Part shown: piece after piece, positions 37,766-47,843 of the stretch
Position numbering within the stretch: the stretch's first letter is position 1
How the letters are laid out: every line of letters begins with the position of its first letter
NCBI RefSeq assembly: GCF_900095305.1
Contig: NZ_FMDO01000030.1
Span: 96,195 to 160,194 of the forward strand
Direction of reading: 5' to 3'
DNA length: 64,000 nucleotides
DNA from: Proteiniborus sp. DW1
Lineage (GTDB): Bacteria > Bacillota > Clostridia > Tissierellales > Proteiniboraceae
Made by a program: the position numbers and the translations under genes
The notes under the pieces: model-generated
What the model saw: only the letters and a program-made list of their open reading frames with translations
Databases searched by the model: none
What the model was told of the DNA's origin: nothing

Positions 37766-37982
37766 TTTTGCCCCCCTTTCAAGATAGTATCATATGTATT
37801 ATATCATTAAATATAATATATTCTAGCAATATTTACTAAATCTTTTTTACAAAAAATTAAATTTTAAAATTGGTTTCTTTTGTCAGGAAACCAAAGAAAG
37901 CTTCTATACTTTGAAAGATTGACTAATTTATCATTATAATATAATATATTTAGTGAGGCGAAACATATTAGGAGGTGAAACC

Positions 37983-38447
37983 ATGAACCAAAAAGAAGTT
38001 GAGAACAATGTAGTATCAATTGAGAAATATTTAAGAAGAATTGATTGGATTATTAGGAAAAAAGGTAGGGAGATTTTAAAAGACATAAGTATTACAGACC
38101 CTCAATTTGTTGCACTTCAGCACTTAGTAAACAATAAACAACTTACTATAGGAGAGCTAAGTCAAAAAATGTCCTTAGCTTGTAGTACTATTACAGATTT
38201 AATAGATAGAATGGAAAAAAGTGAGTTAGTTACTAGAGAAAAGGATGAACAAGATAAAAGAGTTGTTAGATTAGTGGTTCAACCTAAGGGTCACGAAATA
38301 GTAAAGCAAGTATTAGAAAAAAGAAGGGAATACTTATCAGAAAAATTAGCAGGCTTAAGCGATGATGATAAAGATGTTCTATTAAAAAATCTAAAATATT
38401 TATATGATGCTATGACTGATGAAAAAAATAAGGAGGGAAAAGAATAA
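37983..38447 (+). CDS. MarR-family transcriptional regulator
   Basis: Winged-helix repressor, usually of efflux or stress genes. The helix-turn-helix region (LTIGELSQKMSLACSTITDLIDRME) is at about residues 51-75, followed by the wing with DEQDKRVVRL. Length is 154 aa from the ATG at 37983, which has AGGAGGTG seven bases upstream. The MATE gene starts one base after its stop, so the two form an operon in which this protein probably represses the efflux pump. Confidence 0.9.
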   Translation: MNQKEVENNVVSIEKYLRRIDWIIRKKGREILKDISITDPQFVALQHLVNNKQLTIGELSQKMSLACSTITDLIDRMEKSELVTREKDEQDKRVVRLVVQPKGHEIVKQVLEKRREYLSEKLAGLSDDDKDVLLKNLKYLYDAMTDEKNKEGKE

Positions 38448-38448
38448 A

Positions 38449-39870
38449 GTGACTGAAGAAACAGTGAATGCAAAAAGCGATGAACTGCCTGAGTCTAATT
38501 TGGAGCAATCCACACTTAAACTAGCTCTACCTGCTATAGGAGAAATGCTAATGCAAACTCTCTTAGGCTTTGCAGATATGGCTATGGTTGGCAGTTTAGG
38601 AGCAACAGCAATAGCAGCAGTAGGACTTAGCGATATGCCCATGATGACATCTATGTCTTTTTTTGCTTCTATAAGTGTTGGTACTACAGCTCTAGTTGCT
38701 AGAGCTATTGGAGCGAAAAAACAAGATGAAGCTAATAATGTGGCGAGGCAGTCCTTAATATTAACCATAATTATGTCTGCAGTATTCGTAGTATTAGGGC
38801 TATCTCTTGCTGTCCCCATTGTTAAGCTAATGGGAGCTGAGCCTGATGTAGTACCTATATCAGCTTCTTACTTTAGCATAAATGCCTGGGGATTTCCTTT
38901 TATGATAATAACCATGGTTATGAATGGTGTATTACGTGGTGGAGGAGATACTAAAACTCCCATGTACATAAATGGAATTTCTAATATAGTTAATATAGTG
39001 GGAAACTTTTTTTTGATATATCAGAGTAGAAATATAGACATTAATATTCCTTTCCTTAATAAAAACATTTCACTATTTATTCCAGGAGCGGGATGGGGAG
39101 TTGATGGAGCAGGAATTGCTACTACCTTCTCAAGATTTGTTGGGTTTGTAATTATAATGTGGATTCTAGTTAAAGGCAGAAGATTTGTAAGGATTGACTT
39201 TAAAGAAAAATGGAGATTTGATACTCTAGTTATAAAAAGGATTTTTAACATTGGAATTCCTGCGGCTGTAGAGCAATTTCTTATGAGGTTTGGTCAATTA
39301 CTATTTAGTAGAATAGTTTCATCTCTAGGAACTGTTACATTTGCTGCACATAGGATTACTATGACTGCTGAATCTTTATCCTTTAATGCAGGCTTTGGAT
39401 TTGCCTTAGCAGCTACTACTTTAGTAGGCCAATATTTAGGTGCAGAGAAACCAAAATTAGCAGAGAAAAGTGGATTTATAGCTGTTAAGATGGGTGCGAT
39501 TTTAATGGCTATAGTTGGGGTCTTTTTCTTTATATGGCCAGATTATTTTCTTAGGATATTCACTGATGATAAAGAAATAATAGACATGGGTAGAATTTGC
39601 TTAAGAGTAGTAGCTATATCACAACCATTCTTAGCAGCAGTTATGGGTTTCTCTGGGGCTTTAAGAGGTGCTGGAGATACTAGGCGAGTTTTAGTAATAA
39701 CTCTAACGGGAATATGGGGCATTAGGTTGCTATTAACTTATATCTTTGTCATTATTTTCAAATGGGGTTTGATAGGTGCCTGGATAGCTATGAGTATAGA
39801 CTTAATAGTTAGAGGAATATTATATTTCTTTATGTTTAGGGCTGGTAAGTGGAAGCATATAAAAGTATAG
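38449..39870 (+). CDS. MATE-family efflux transporter
   Basis: Twelve-helix cation-coupled multidrug exporter of about 473 residues. Internal two-fold repeat is visible: GDTKTP after helix 5 (VLRGGGDTKTP) and its copy RGAGDTRRV in the second half. I chose the GTG at 38449 because AGGAGGG lies 11 bases upstream; an ATG at 38419 is inside the MarR gene. Likely regulated by the preceding MarR protein. Substrates unknown. Confidence 0.9.
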   Translation: MTEETVNAKSDELPESNLEQSTLKLALPAIGEMLMQTLLGFADMAMVGSLGATAIAAVGLSDMPMMTSMSFFASISVGTTALVARAIGAKKQDEANNVARQSLILTIIMSAVFVVLGLSLAVPIVKLMGAEPDVVPISASYFSINAWGFPFMIITMVMNGVLRGGGDTKTPMYINGISNIVNIVGNFFLIYQSRNIDINIPFLNKNISLFIPGAGWGVDGAGIATTFSRFVGFVIIMWILVKGRRFVRIDFKEKWRFDTLVIKRIFNIGIPAAVEQFLMRFGQLLFSRIVSSLGTVTFAAHRITMTAESLSFNAGFGFALAATTLVGQYLGAEKPKLAEKSGFIAVKMGAILMAIVGVFFFIWPDYFLRIFTDDKEIIDMGRICLRVVAISQPFLAAVMGFSGALRGAGDTRRVLVITLTGIWGIRLLLTYIFVIIFKWGLIGAWIAMSIDLIVRGILYFFMFRAGKWKHIKV

Positions 39871-39888
39871 GATAAAACCGAATAAGCA

Positions 39889-39971
39889 ATATAGAGTTAT
39901 TTACTCTATTTTCTAACCCATAGTAAAGTCCTCATTTATTTTGCTTTATGCAGAGGATTTTTCTATGGGTT
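39889..39971 (+). terminator. Terminator region after the MATE gene, two inverted repeats
   Basis: ATAGAGT/ACTCTAT (39891-39897 and 39903-39909) followed by TTT is a weak terminator. A longer interrupted inverted repeat follows, with outer arms AACCCATAG (39915-39923) and CTATGGGTT (39963-39971) and inner GTCCTC/GAGGAT. The remaining gap to 40209 is AT-rich and contains the motif listed at 40093. Confidence 0.6.
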
Positions 39972-40092
39972 TCTAAGTATACATATTTAAGTATTTTTAT
40001 AACAAATAGAAAAATCCTACTTTGATGTTCCTACATAGGATGATTTCCCATTAATGAGTTTAAATAAATGTTTCCTGTGCTTATAATGTTTT

Positions 40093-40103
40093 GATAGAAA
40101 CTT
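40093..40103 (+). repeat. Copy 1 of a repeated upstream motif GATAGAAACTT
   Basis: Identical 11-mer also found at 57193-57203 and 60536-60546, each preceded by a TAAT-rich stretch and lying 100-150 bases before a start codon on the same strand. This copy is upstream of the 1796-residue signalling protein. It may be a regulatory site or the edge of a degenerate dispersed element. Confidence 0.4.
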
Positions 40104-40209
40104 AAATTTATGTATTAAAACATCTTAATATTTGTGATATAATATTTATAAGTGTGTTTCCTAATTTTAGGTTCCAACGGGAATATTTTCAGCTTATGGG
40201 GGAAATAAG

Positions 40210-43200
40210 ATGCAACTGATCAATAGTAGATATAGAGTCAATAGAATATTCAAAACATATGACCATAGTGTATTATATATGGTATATGACTTATGGAATA
40301 ATAATAATGAACTATTGTTAAAGTTGTTTATCAATGACAGCAACAATTACTCCCTTTTTAAGGAACTTGTGGATACTTTTATCAAAATGAAAAGCTTAAG
40401 ACATAAATGCATTATTGCTAACCATAGTCTTGATATTGTAAGTTCTATTAACAATAAATCTATTACTATGAAGCAGTTTTTTTATACATTCGACTTTATT
40501 AAAGGCACTAAGCTTAGTAATCATATTGGAAAAATGAATATTGATCAGATACTATATGTTGTATACCAGCTTTTAGAATTAGCGTCATATATGGCTTTTA
40601 GAGGTTATACATATAAATTTATTAATCCAGACAATATTTTTGTTGTTGATAGCAGATTTAGTATTAAATTAGTTGATTATGCGACAATTTATGAAATAGA
40701 CTTAAAAAATTTATATGACGATGAATATAATTTATTTACAGCTCCAGAGATAAGATTAAAGCAAAATGATCCAAAGATTGGAGCTGATATTTATTCAATT
40801 GGTATGGTGTTTAAAGCCATGTTGTCGGGTTATGCCTCTATTAATACTGAAGAAAAATTTATAATATCAAAAGAGTTAGGCTTAAGTGAAGCTCAGAAAA
40901 GCAGAGTTATTAAAATTATTAAAAGATTAACTGATAAGGATTGTGATTTAAGAATTAAGGACGTAAGTGAGATTGCTAGAGAAATTAACAGTATTTTTGG
41001 AAAAGATTATAAGCTTAACTTGACAGAGGGGAGAAACATTCTAAATTTTAGCAATCCGATTATTGGTAGAGATAAAGAGATTAACAATATCTTAGAAGAT
41101 GATAGTAAGCTTGATAGCCGAATAATAAATAAAAGATTAATATCATTTACAGGTGAAGAAGGCATAGGAAAAACGAGATTGTTAAATGAACTAGCCTATA
41201 GACTTAAAATGAGAAAGCGGCAAGTGTATCATACGGCTATTTCAGAATCAAACACTAGAGAATTGAGTCCAATAATTAGGATACTAAAGAGTATGATAAA
41301 GGAGTGCGATATTAGGCTAATTGATACTTATGGATGTGAACTTGTTAAGATAATACCTGAAATATCAGAATCTAGACATATTAAGCCTTCTCCTGTGCTG
41401 AGTGGAACAAAAGAAAGATTTAGACTATATGATAGAATAACAAAATTTATTATTGAACATGTAAAGAATACTCCTACATATATAATAATAGATGATCTTC
41501 ATAATAGCGATATGGAAACTATTAATTTGATAAATTATTTAATTAATAGTAGCGGGCAAGCCCCTTTGGTAATGATTGTTTCATACGATAAGGATTTGCT
41601 AAAGAAAAAAAGGGAACTTAGTGATACTATAAATGGCTGGATAAGTCAAAAGAAGAGTTATGAACATAGACTTTTACGTTTGAATTTGGATGAGACTACT
41701 AGCTTAATAAAAAGTGTTCTTGGAATTAGTTACAAGCCGATTAGATTCTCTACTAAGGTTATGAACGATACGCTAGGAAATCCTGCACATATAGAAGAAG
41801 CTATCAAGAACTTTGTTGCTACAGGTGAGCTCTTTATTAATGAAAGAGGTAATTGGGATGCTCCTACTATGAATTATACCACTTTATACATTCCACCCAA
41901 TATAGAAGATGCAATAGAAAGACAGGTGAAACTCCTTGATAAGGAGTTATTAGAGATAGCTAAGTATGTTTCAATATTTAATACTTCTGTTTCAAAAAAT
42001 ATAATTAAGAAAATAGCTACAGATTACAACAATGATGTTGAGATGTTAATCGATAGATTGGTTTCTATGAAAATTCTTGATGAGAGAGTTGAAGATTGGG
42101 GATTTACTTATGACTTCTATAATAGGCATATAAAGACGTTTATATATAACGATATTTCAAATGATGAAAAGCTAAGACTTCATGAAAAAGCTGCAGCAAC
42201 TTTAGAAAATACCTATACTCAGCAAGATAGAGGAAATATAGATGAACTTATTTACCACTATAATATGTGTAATCAGACTGAAAAAGCTATCAATAAAATT
42301 ATTTCTAATGCTAAAAAAATGAAAGGCTTAGCTGGTAACATTCAGTGTATACATTTATGGGAAAATGCATACAGGCTTATGGAAGAAACGGAAAGAAAAG
42401 ACAAAGATAAACTTGAGGTATTAGCCAATCTAGGTAATCTGTACTTAGATCAAGGGATGACAAGAAAGTCAATAAAAAGTTATGAAGAAGGACTAAAAAT
42501 AGCTAAAAAAATTAATTCTGCGAAGTATTTAGTGATTTGTTACAATGGTTTGGCTGCTGCATTCTATAGAAGATTTGATCTAGAGCTTACAAGACAATAT
42601 GCAGAAGAGGCAAAAAAAATATCTGAAAGAAATGGATATATAGAAGAGCTATTAAAATCAGTAAGATTAGTTAATAGGGTAGATATATCAAGAGGATATT
42701 ATAACAAGGTTTTTAATACTACTAGTGAATACCTGGAAATTGCTATAGAATATGGTTTTGATTTATATATTGGACATTTTTATAATCAGATGGGAATAGC
42801 CAAGCTTCATACTGGTTTTATTGATTTGGCAAAGGACTACTTTATAACCAGTGCTAATTATTTTCAAAGATCTGGAGATTCTGTCGAAACAACTAGAGCT
42901 TTAAATAATATTGGATATATGTATTCAGATTTTCTAGACGATATAAATACTGCGATGAAATATTATGAGGAAGGTATAGGGATATCTAGAAGATTTCAGT
43001 CTCTTGAGAATGAACTAACTTTGCTGAATAACATAGGGGAATTATATATAAGAACCAATGATTATGAAAAGGCTGAGCAATATATTGAGAGGATGGAAAG
43101 CATCTCTAGGGATATTGAAGATGAGAATTCACAGTTTCTATCTCAAGTTAGCTTTTGCCTCATATACCTATTCAGTGGTAAATTCGATAAGTGTCATAAT

Positions 43201-45600
43201 CATTTTGATAAAGCCAATAGATTGTTTAATGAGGGCTTTGTAGAAGACCAAAACTTACATAAATATTTTTATTTTTTAACTAATTTTTATTTGGTTTTTG
43301 GTAACTATGAGAAAGCTCTTGAATATTTACATTATACAATCAATAATGGCTATGGAGAAAACATAGTCAAGCTAGACATGAGATTAAAAAACATATTGAT
43401 AAAGTATTGGTCAAGTGGAACTATAGATAAGGAAGAAATATATGAAATAAGAAACCTATACAAAACTATTAATTACTCGGGAGAAAGAAGAAAGGGCCTA
43501 TTGATACTAGCTCATATTTCTATTCTATATGGAGACCATTCACTTGCACACGATTTACTCTTAGAAGACGAGGAAATAAAGGATATATTTACTACAGACT
43601 ATTTAGACTTGTTTAGAAATATGATTATAGGCACCTTGAATAAGGATAGTGATATTCTAATTAGTGTTTCAGAGAAAGTCAAAAACAAAGGATATTATGA
43701 AATTGAGCTCTTTACTAATATTGAGCTTGGAGATATTTACTTTAATAGTGGTAAATATTACAGGGCAGTAAATTGTTATTTAACTGCATTTGATTTAGTG
43801 TACAGGTTAGCAAAAAAAATACCAGATAAAAGCTTACAGGTCACCTTCGTTAATAAGAATAGGGCATCAATGATTCTACATAGGCTTAGAAAAGTTGTTT
43901 CTGTTGTTAAGGGAAGTGAAGTTATATATAATGAGCCTATTGAGTATACTGAAAACACTAGATTAGAGGACTTCTTTAATATCAAAAATATAGTGGACCT
44001 ATTTAGTGAAGATATTTATAATATTGGATATAGTGAAAGCTCTGAAACTGAAAGGGAAATTGCTAATAGCTTTGAAGAGTTAATCTTACAATTGGGCAAT
44101 AATTATATGGACAATTTAACTTCTATACTAAACTATGCAGTTAATAAGACTTTTGCAAGCAGAGGTTTAATTGTTATACTTGATTTTGAAACAGATCAGT
44201 TAATTACGGTGGCCTCGACATCGCAGGAAGATTTTACACCTGATAAAGAAATTATTTTATCTGAGATTAAACAAAAAAATAAGGGCATTTTAGTTAATAA
44301 GTCTTTTGGCTATGAAGGATTTGATGGGTTATCTAGTATAAATGATAATATAAAGGCTATGATATGTATGCCTATTTTTAAATTGAAGCCATTAGATGAT
44401 GAGAGTAATCTTCTAGACAGAAGAAAAAGAAATAAATCAATCAATTTGGATTCTATAATTGGATATTTATATTTAGATACAGATAGAATTTTCAATAAAT
44501 TTGATAGTAAGAGATATAAACTTATTGATGCTCTTTCTCACCTTATATCTATTAATATTGACAATTACATTCTTAAAATAATATCTTCAGTAGATAAACT
44601 AACAGGAGTTTATACTCGTAAACATTTTGATAGTGTATTTAAGGATTTTATCTCAATGGCCAGAAGAGATGGAAAAGACTTTACAGTTATTATGATAGAT
44701 ATAGATAAGTTTAAGAATGTAAATGATACCTTTGGTCATAGAAAAGGCGACGAAATTCTAGGGAGGATTGGGAGAATTATCTCTGAAAATGTAAGGAAAA
44801 CTGATATTGTGGGTAGATATGGTGGAGAAGAATTTATAGTTGTTTTGCCTGATACTAAACTAAAAGAAGGAGAAATGGTTGCTGAAAAGATTAGAAAAGC
44901 AGTAGAAAAATCTAATCTGATTAATGAGAATTATCCTGTAACGATTAGCTTAGGATTATCATCTTACCCTGAACATGGGCAATCAGAAGAAGAACTTATA
45001 GAAAAGGCAGACCAAGCATCATATATAGCAAAGGAAACAGGCAGGAATATAAGTGTTTCTTGGAGTAATGACGTAGGAAAGTCAAGGAAAAGGCTTGATA
45101 GGCTAGCAGGAATAGTGACGGGAAACACTGTTAAGGATCAGAGGATTGGTTTAGTAATAATAGAAATAATCGATATAGCTAAGGAAAAAGCAGATAAAGA
45201 AGACAAGATATTTAGAGTTCTTGGTAGAATAATTGAAGCTTTAGAGGCTGAAAAAGGTATTCTTATTACACTAGATGAGGAAAAAAATATTGAAAGTGCT
45301 TATGGTAGGCTTAGATTTTCAGATGCTTGGATAGATGATTTAGAATACAATAAAAAAACAATTTACAAAGCCATTAATGAGCAGAATGGGGAGTACTTTA
45401 TTGATTGGGAAGATATAAGAGAAATAGATCTAGTATCAGGGAATCCTAATTGGCAATCAGTGATTGTAGTGCCCTTAGTTAATAATGGATTAGTAAAGGG
45501 TGTACTACAGCTAACAGTGCCAATTAAGGAAAAGGAGTTTGAATACAATAGTTTTAATCTTGTTAACAATCTTGGAGGTATAATAGCAGCTATGCTATAG
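40210..45600 (+). CDS. Giant pseudokinase-STAND ATPase-TPR-GAF-GGDEF-GAF protein, 1796 aa
   Basis: Multidomain cytoplasmic signalling protein ending in a probable diguanylate cyclase. Residues 1-270 have a Ser/Thr kinase fold: K38, APE at 178-180, and an ADIYSIG helix. The catalytic HRDxK is replaced by Y135-K-F137-I-N139 before PDN, and DFG is DYA (156-158), so it should be catalytically dead. An AAA/STAND-like ATPase follows, with Walker A GEEGIGKT (315-322) and Walker B D428-D429. Residues of about 660-1230 are TPR-like helices, 1287-1455 a GAF-like domain, and 1460-1620 a GGDEF domain with D1497, GGEEF at 1538-1542, and an intact inhibitory RxxD (1529-1532) exactly five residues upstream. 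Residues 1640-1796 are a second GAF-like domain. No membrane segments. Product would be c-di-GMP. Confidence 0.85.
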   Translation: MQLINSRYRVNRIFKTYDHSVLYMVYDLWNNNNELLLKLFINDSNNYSLFKELVDTFIKMKSLRHKCIIANHSLDIVSSINNKSITMKQFFYTFDFIKGTKLSNHIGKMNIDQILYVVYQLLELASYMAFRGYTYKFINPDNIFVVDSRFSIKLVDYATIYEIDLKNLYDDEYNLFTAPEIRLKQNDPKIGADIYSIGMVFKAMLSGYASINTEEKFIISKELGLSEAQKSRVIKIIKRLTDKDCDLRIKDVSEIAREINSIFGKDYKLNLTEGRNILNFSNPIIGRDKEINNILEDDSKLDSRIINKRLISFTGEEGIGKTRLLNELAYRLKMRKRQVYHTAISESNTRELSPIIRILKSMIKECDIRLIDTYGCELVKIIPEISESRHIKPSPVLSGTKERFRLYDRITKFIIEHVKNTPTYIIIDDLHNSDMETINLINYLINSSGQAPLVMIVSYDKDLLKKKRELSDTINGWISQKKSYEHRLLRLNLDETTSLIKSVLGISYKPIRFSTKVMNDTLGNPAHIEEAIKNFVATGELFINERGNWDAPTMNYTTLYIPPNIEDAIERQVKLLDKELLEIAKYVSIFNTSVSKNIIKKIATDYNNDVEMLIDRLVSMKILDERVEDWGFTYDFYNRHIKTFIYNDISNDEKLRLHEKAAATLENTYTQQDRGNIDELIYHYNMCNQTEKAINKIISNAKKMKGLAGNIQCIHLWENAYRLMEETERKDKDKLEVLANLGNLYLDQGMTRKSIKSYEEGLKIAKKINSAKYLVICYNGLAAAFYRRFDLELTRQYAEEAKKISERNGYIEELLKSVRLVNRVDISRGYYNKVFNTTSEYLEIAIEYGFDLYIGHFYNQMGIAKLHTGFIDLAKDYFITSANYFQRSGDSVETTRALNNIGYMYSDFLDDINTAMKYYEEGIGISRRFQSLENELTLLNNIGELYIRTNDYEKAEQYIERMESISRDIEDENSQFLSQVSFCLIYLFSGKFDKCHNHFDKANRLFNEGFVEDQNLHKYFYFLTNFYLVFGNYEKALEYLHYTINNGYGENIVKLDMRLKNILIKYWSSGTIDKEEIYEIRNLYKTINYSGERRKGLLILAHISILYGDHSLAHDLLLEDEEIKDIFTTDYLDLFRNMIIGTLNKDSDILISVSEKVKNKGYYEIELFTNIELGDIYFNSGKYYRAVNCYLTAFDLVYRLAKKIPDKSLQVTFVNKNRASMILHRLRKVVSVVKGSEVIYNEPIEYTENTRLEDFFNIKNIVDLFSEDIYNIGYSESSETEREIANSFEELILQLGNNYMDNLTSILNYAVNKTFASRGLIVILDFETDQLITVASTSQEDFTPDKEIILSEIKQKNKGILVNKSFGYEGFDGLSSINDNIKAMICMPIFKLKPLDDESNLLDRRKRNKSINLDSIIGYLYLDTDRIFNKFDSKRYKLIDALSHLISINIDNYILKIISSVDKLTGVYTRKHFDSVFKDFISMARRDGKDFTVIMIDIDKFKNVNDTFGHRKGDEILGRIGRIISENVRKTDIVGRYGGEEFIVVLPDTKLKEGEMVAEKIRKAVEKSNLINENYPVTISLGLSSYPEHGQSEEELIEKADQASYIAKETGRNISVSWSNDVGKSRKRLDRLAGIVTGNTVKDQRIGLVIIEIIDIAKEKADKEDKIFRVLGRIIEALEAEKGILITLDEEKNIESAYGRLRFSDAWIDDLEYNKKTIYKAINEQNGEYFIDWEDIREIDLVSGNPNWQSVIVVPLVNNGLVKGVLQLTVPIKEKEFEYNSFNLVNNLGGIIAAML

Positions 45601-45614
45601 TCGTAGCTGCTATT
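45582..45614 (+). terminator. Hairpin at the end of the giant gene
   Basis: Eleven-base perfect arms 45582-45592 and 45604-45614 spanning the stop codon. There is no clear T-run, so it may be a weak terminator or a stabilising structure. Confidence 0.45.
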
Positions 45615-45676
45615 ACATATATATTTGATTTCTATGATATAATAAAAATTAAGAAGAAAATTAAAGGAGTGATGCT

Positions 45677-46678
45677 ATGACTGTAACTATTAAGGACGTA
45701 GCTAAAAAGGCTGGTGTATCAATATCCACAGTTTCTAGAGTCATTAATGATTCTAAACCTGTAAGTTCAGAAATAAGACAGAAGGTTCTTGAAGTAATTG
45801 AAGAGCTAGGATATAAACCAAACGAAATAGCTAGAACATTGGTAACTAAGAAATCATTTTTAATTGGAGTAATAGTCACAGACTTAGGAGATACATATAT
45901 TGCACAGTTAGTAAGAGGAATTGAAGAAGTTGGGAAAATGTATGATTACGATATTCTACTCTGTAGTACTTATGGAGACAAAGCTACAGAACTAAAATTT
46001 ATGCAACTTCTAAGTAGAAAACAAGTAGAGGGTATAATATTAATTTCTGACTCACTAGATAGTGAATTTGACAAGCAAATAAAAGACTTTAAAGTGCCTT
46101 TTGTTTACCTAAATAGATATTTCTATAATGAGGACTTTCCTACTGTGACAATAGATAATTCTGAGGCTGCCTATGAGATGACTAATTATTTGATTAAATT
46201 AGGACATGATAACATTGCCTATGTATCAGCTAGTCAGGATGAACATTCATTAGAATTGTTTAAAGTAAAGGGCTATAAAAAAGCAATAGCTGAAAATGAA
46301 GGACTTGCAGATAATATTTTTTACGCTAAAGGTAGAGGTATAGAGGATGGATATGAAATATGTAGAGATATTATTGAATCAGGAAGTGATATTACAGCAA
46401 TATTTTGTAGTCATGATGAGTTAGCCATCGGAGTACTAAACTATCTATATGATAATGACTTTAAGGTTCCTGAAGATATATCTGTTGCAGGATATGGAGA
46501 TATTAAGATAGCTTCTGTATTCAGACCTAGATTGACAACAATTAGAGAGCCTTTTTATGATATTGGAGCAGTAGCTATTAGGAGAATAATCAAAGAGATA
46601 AAGAAAGAAAGTATAGATAATAATACTATATTTCTTCCATTTCAAATCCAGAAAAGAGAAAGCTGTGCTAAATTATAA
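45677..46678 (+). CDS. LacI-family transcriptional regulator
   Basis: DNA-binding repressor with a sugar-type ligand domain. The N-terminal HTH is intact (TIKDVAKKAGVSISTVSRVI, residues 4-23), with hinge YKPNEIARTLV, then a periplasmic-binding-protein-like domain to residue 333. AAGGAGTG precedes the ATG. It lies 76 bases after the giant signalling gene, and no sugar-uptake or catabolic gene is adjacent, so the regulon is not apparent. It may be transcribed by read-through. Confidence 0.92.
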   Translation: MTVTIKDVAKKAGVSISTVSRVINDSKPVSSEIRQKVLEVIEELGYKPNEIARTLVTKKSFLIGVIVTDLGDTYIAQLVRGIEEVGKMYDYDILLCSTYGDKATELKFMQLLSRKQVEGIILISDSLDSEFDKQIKDFKVPFVYLNRYFYNEDFPTVTIDNSEAAYEMTNYLIKLGHDNIAYVSASQDEHSLELFKVKGYKKAIAENEGLADNIFYAKGRGIEDGYEICRDIIESGSDITAIFCSHDELAIGVLNYLYDNDFKVPEDISVAGYGDIKIASVFRPRLTTIREPFYDIGAVAIRRIIKEIKKESIDNNTIFLPFQIQKRESCAKL

Positions 46679-46723
46679 ATAATAATGATATTACAATAGA
46701 TAGTCTTGCAGTGGGGTGTCAAT

Positions 46724-47095
46724 ATGACTGATAATAACAACAACAGAAGACAACAGCATGTTCTTAACAATAAAGGAATATTTTTAGCTATATGTATATT
46801 ACTTTTAGTTATAATTATAATTGCTTTTATAAAGCATGGAAGATTTGTTAATAGTATGATTTTTAGCGACTATTTTTTTGTTGTAGGAACTGTACTGTTG
46901 ATTTTAGGAGCACTAACAAGAACTTTTGCTTGGTTAGTGCATAAAAGATCTATATTAAAGCCTAGGGATGAAAATGAAGATGATGTAGCTAAAGCTAAGT
47001 TGGTACTTAAAAAAGCATCAAAGACACTATCTGTTATTGGATTTGTTAATATTATTATATCTTTGATTTTTGTGGTGATATATTATTATATATAG
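46724..47095 (+). CDS. Small membrane protein, 123 aa (possibly DUF3899-like)
   Basis: Hydrophilic Asn-rich N-terminus (TDNNNNRRQQ), then three hydrophobic segments at about 20-38, 52-72 and 103-121. The segment SDYFFVVGTVLLILGAL is reminiscent of DUF3899 membrane proteins, which I cannot verify. Start set at the ATG at 46724, with GTGGGGTG upstream. It is followed 14 bases later by thpR and is probably co-transcribed with it. Function unknown. Confidence 0.72.
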   Translation: MTDNNNNRRQQHVLNNKGIFLAICILLLVIIIIAFIKHGRFVNSMIFSDYFFVVGTVLLILGALTRTFAWLVHKRSILKPRDENEDDVAKAKLVLKKASKTLSVIGFVNIIISLIFVVIYYYI

Positions 47096-47109
47096 CTGGT
47101 GGTGTTGAT

Positions 47110-47658
47110 ATGAGGACTTTTATTGCTTTTGAGTTTGATAGTCTTTTAAAAGAAAGGCTTGCTTTAATTCAAGATAAGCTCAGAGGTTTTTCCATAAAGG
47201 GGAGATGGACTCATATTGATAATTTCCATCTTACCCTTAAGTTTCTTGGAGAAACAACCGTAGAACAATGTAATAAAATTGAAGAGCAACTTTCAAACAC
47301 TTTAAATCATGCTAATGCTGTTAATTTGATTTTGGAGAATATAGGTTTCTTTTCAGGAGATTCGGATATTAGAGTGTTGTATTTAGGGTTAAAGGGAGAG
47401 ATAGAAGCTTTACAAAATCTAAATAACATGATAGAAGAGAGCATGGTCAAGCTAGGGTACACAAGAGAGAAAAGAAGATTTAATCCTCATATTACATTAG
47501 GAAGAAATGTTGTTTTAAAAGATAGCTTTAATTCAGTTAAAGAGTTATTAAAAGATGATTGTAACTTTAGTTTTACACTAAGTAAGATTTCCTTTATGGA
47601 AAGTCAGTTTTCAAATGGAAAAAGAATATATACTCCTATAAAAACATTTTCATTATAG
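47110..47658 (+). CDS. thpR: RNA 2',3'-cyclic phosphodiesterase (LigT/2H family)
   Basis: Opens 2',3'-cyclic phosphate ends on RNA to 2'-phosphates. Both catalytic H-x-T motifs of the 2H superfamily are present: HLTLKF near residue 43 and HITLGR near 127. Length of 182 aa is typical. GGTGGTG precedes the ATG. The gene ends in a strong terminator. Confidence 0.92.
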   Translation: MRTFIAFEFDSLLKERLALIQDKLRGFSIKGRWTHIDNFHLTLKFLGETTVEQCNKIEEQLSNTLNHANAVNLILENIGFFSGDSDIRVLYLGLKGEIEALQNLNNMIEESMVKLGYTREKRRFNPHITLGRNVVLKDSFNSVKELLKDDCNFSFTLSKISFMESQFSNGKRIYTPIKTFSL

Positions 47659-47708
47659 GGATTGATGTACAATGAATGAATAAATTCATTGGGCATCAGT
47701 CCCTTTTA
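47657..47708 (+). terminator. Terminator after thpR
   Basis: Outer arms AGGGATTGATG (47657-47667) and CATCAGTCCCT (47694-47704) with an inner CAATGAAT/ATTCATTG stem, then TTTT. Confidence 0.85.
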
Positions 47709-47843
47709 TACTTTATCAAGTTAAAACTATACACTGCTAAAATTTGTTGAAGGTTTAAAATTTTTTTGGAAATGTAGCAGGATTTTTTAAATAATTAAAG
47801 AATAGATAAATATGCAATTAATATTATGACAAGGAGTGATACT

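Noticed and set aside
40005..40209. c-di-GMP riboswitch before the GGDEF protein
   Set aside because: None of the conserved GEMM core segments could be found.
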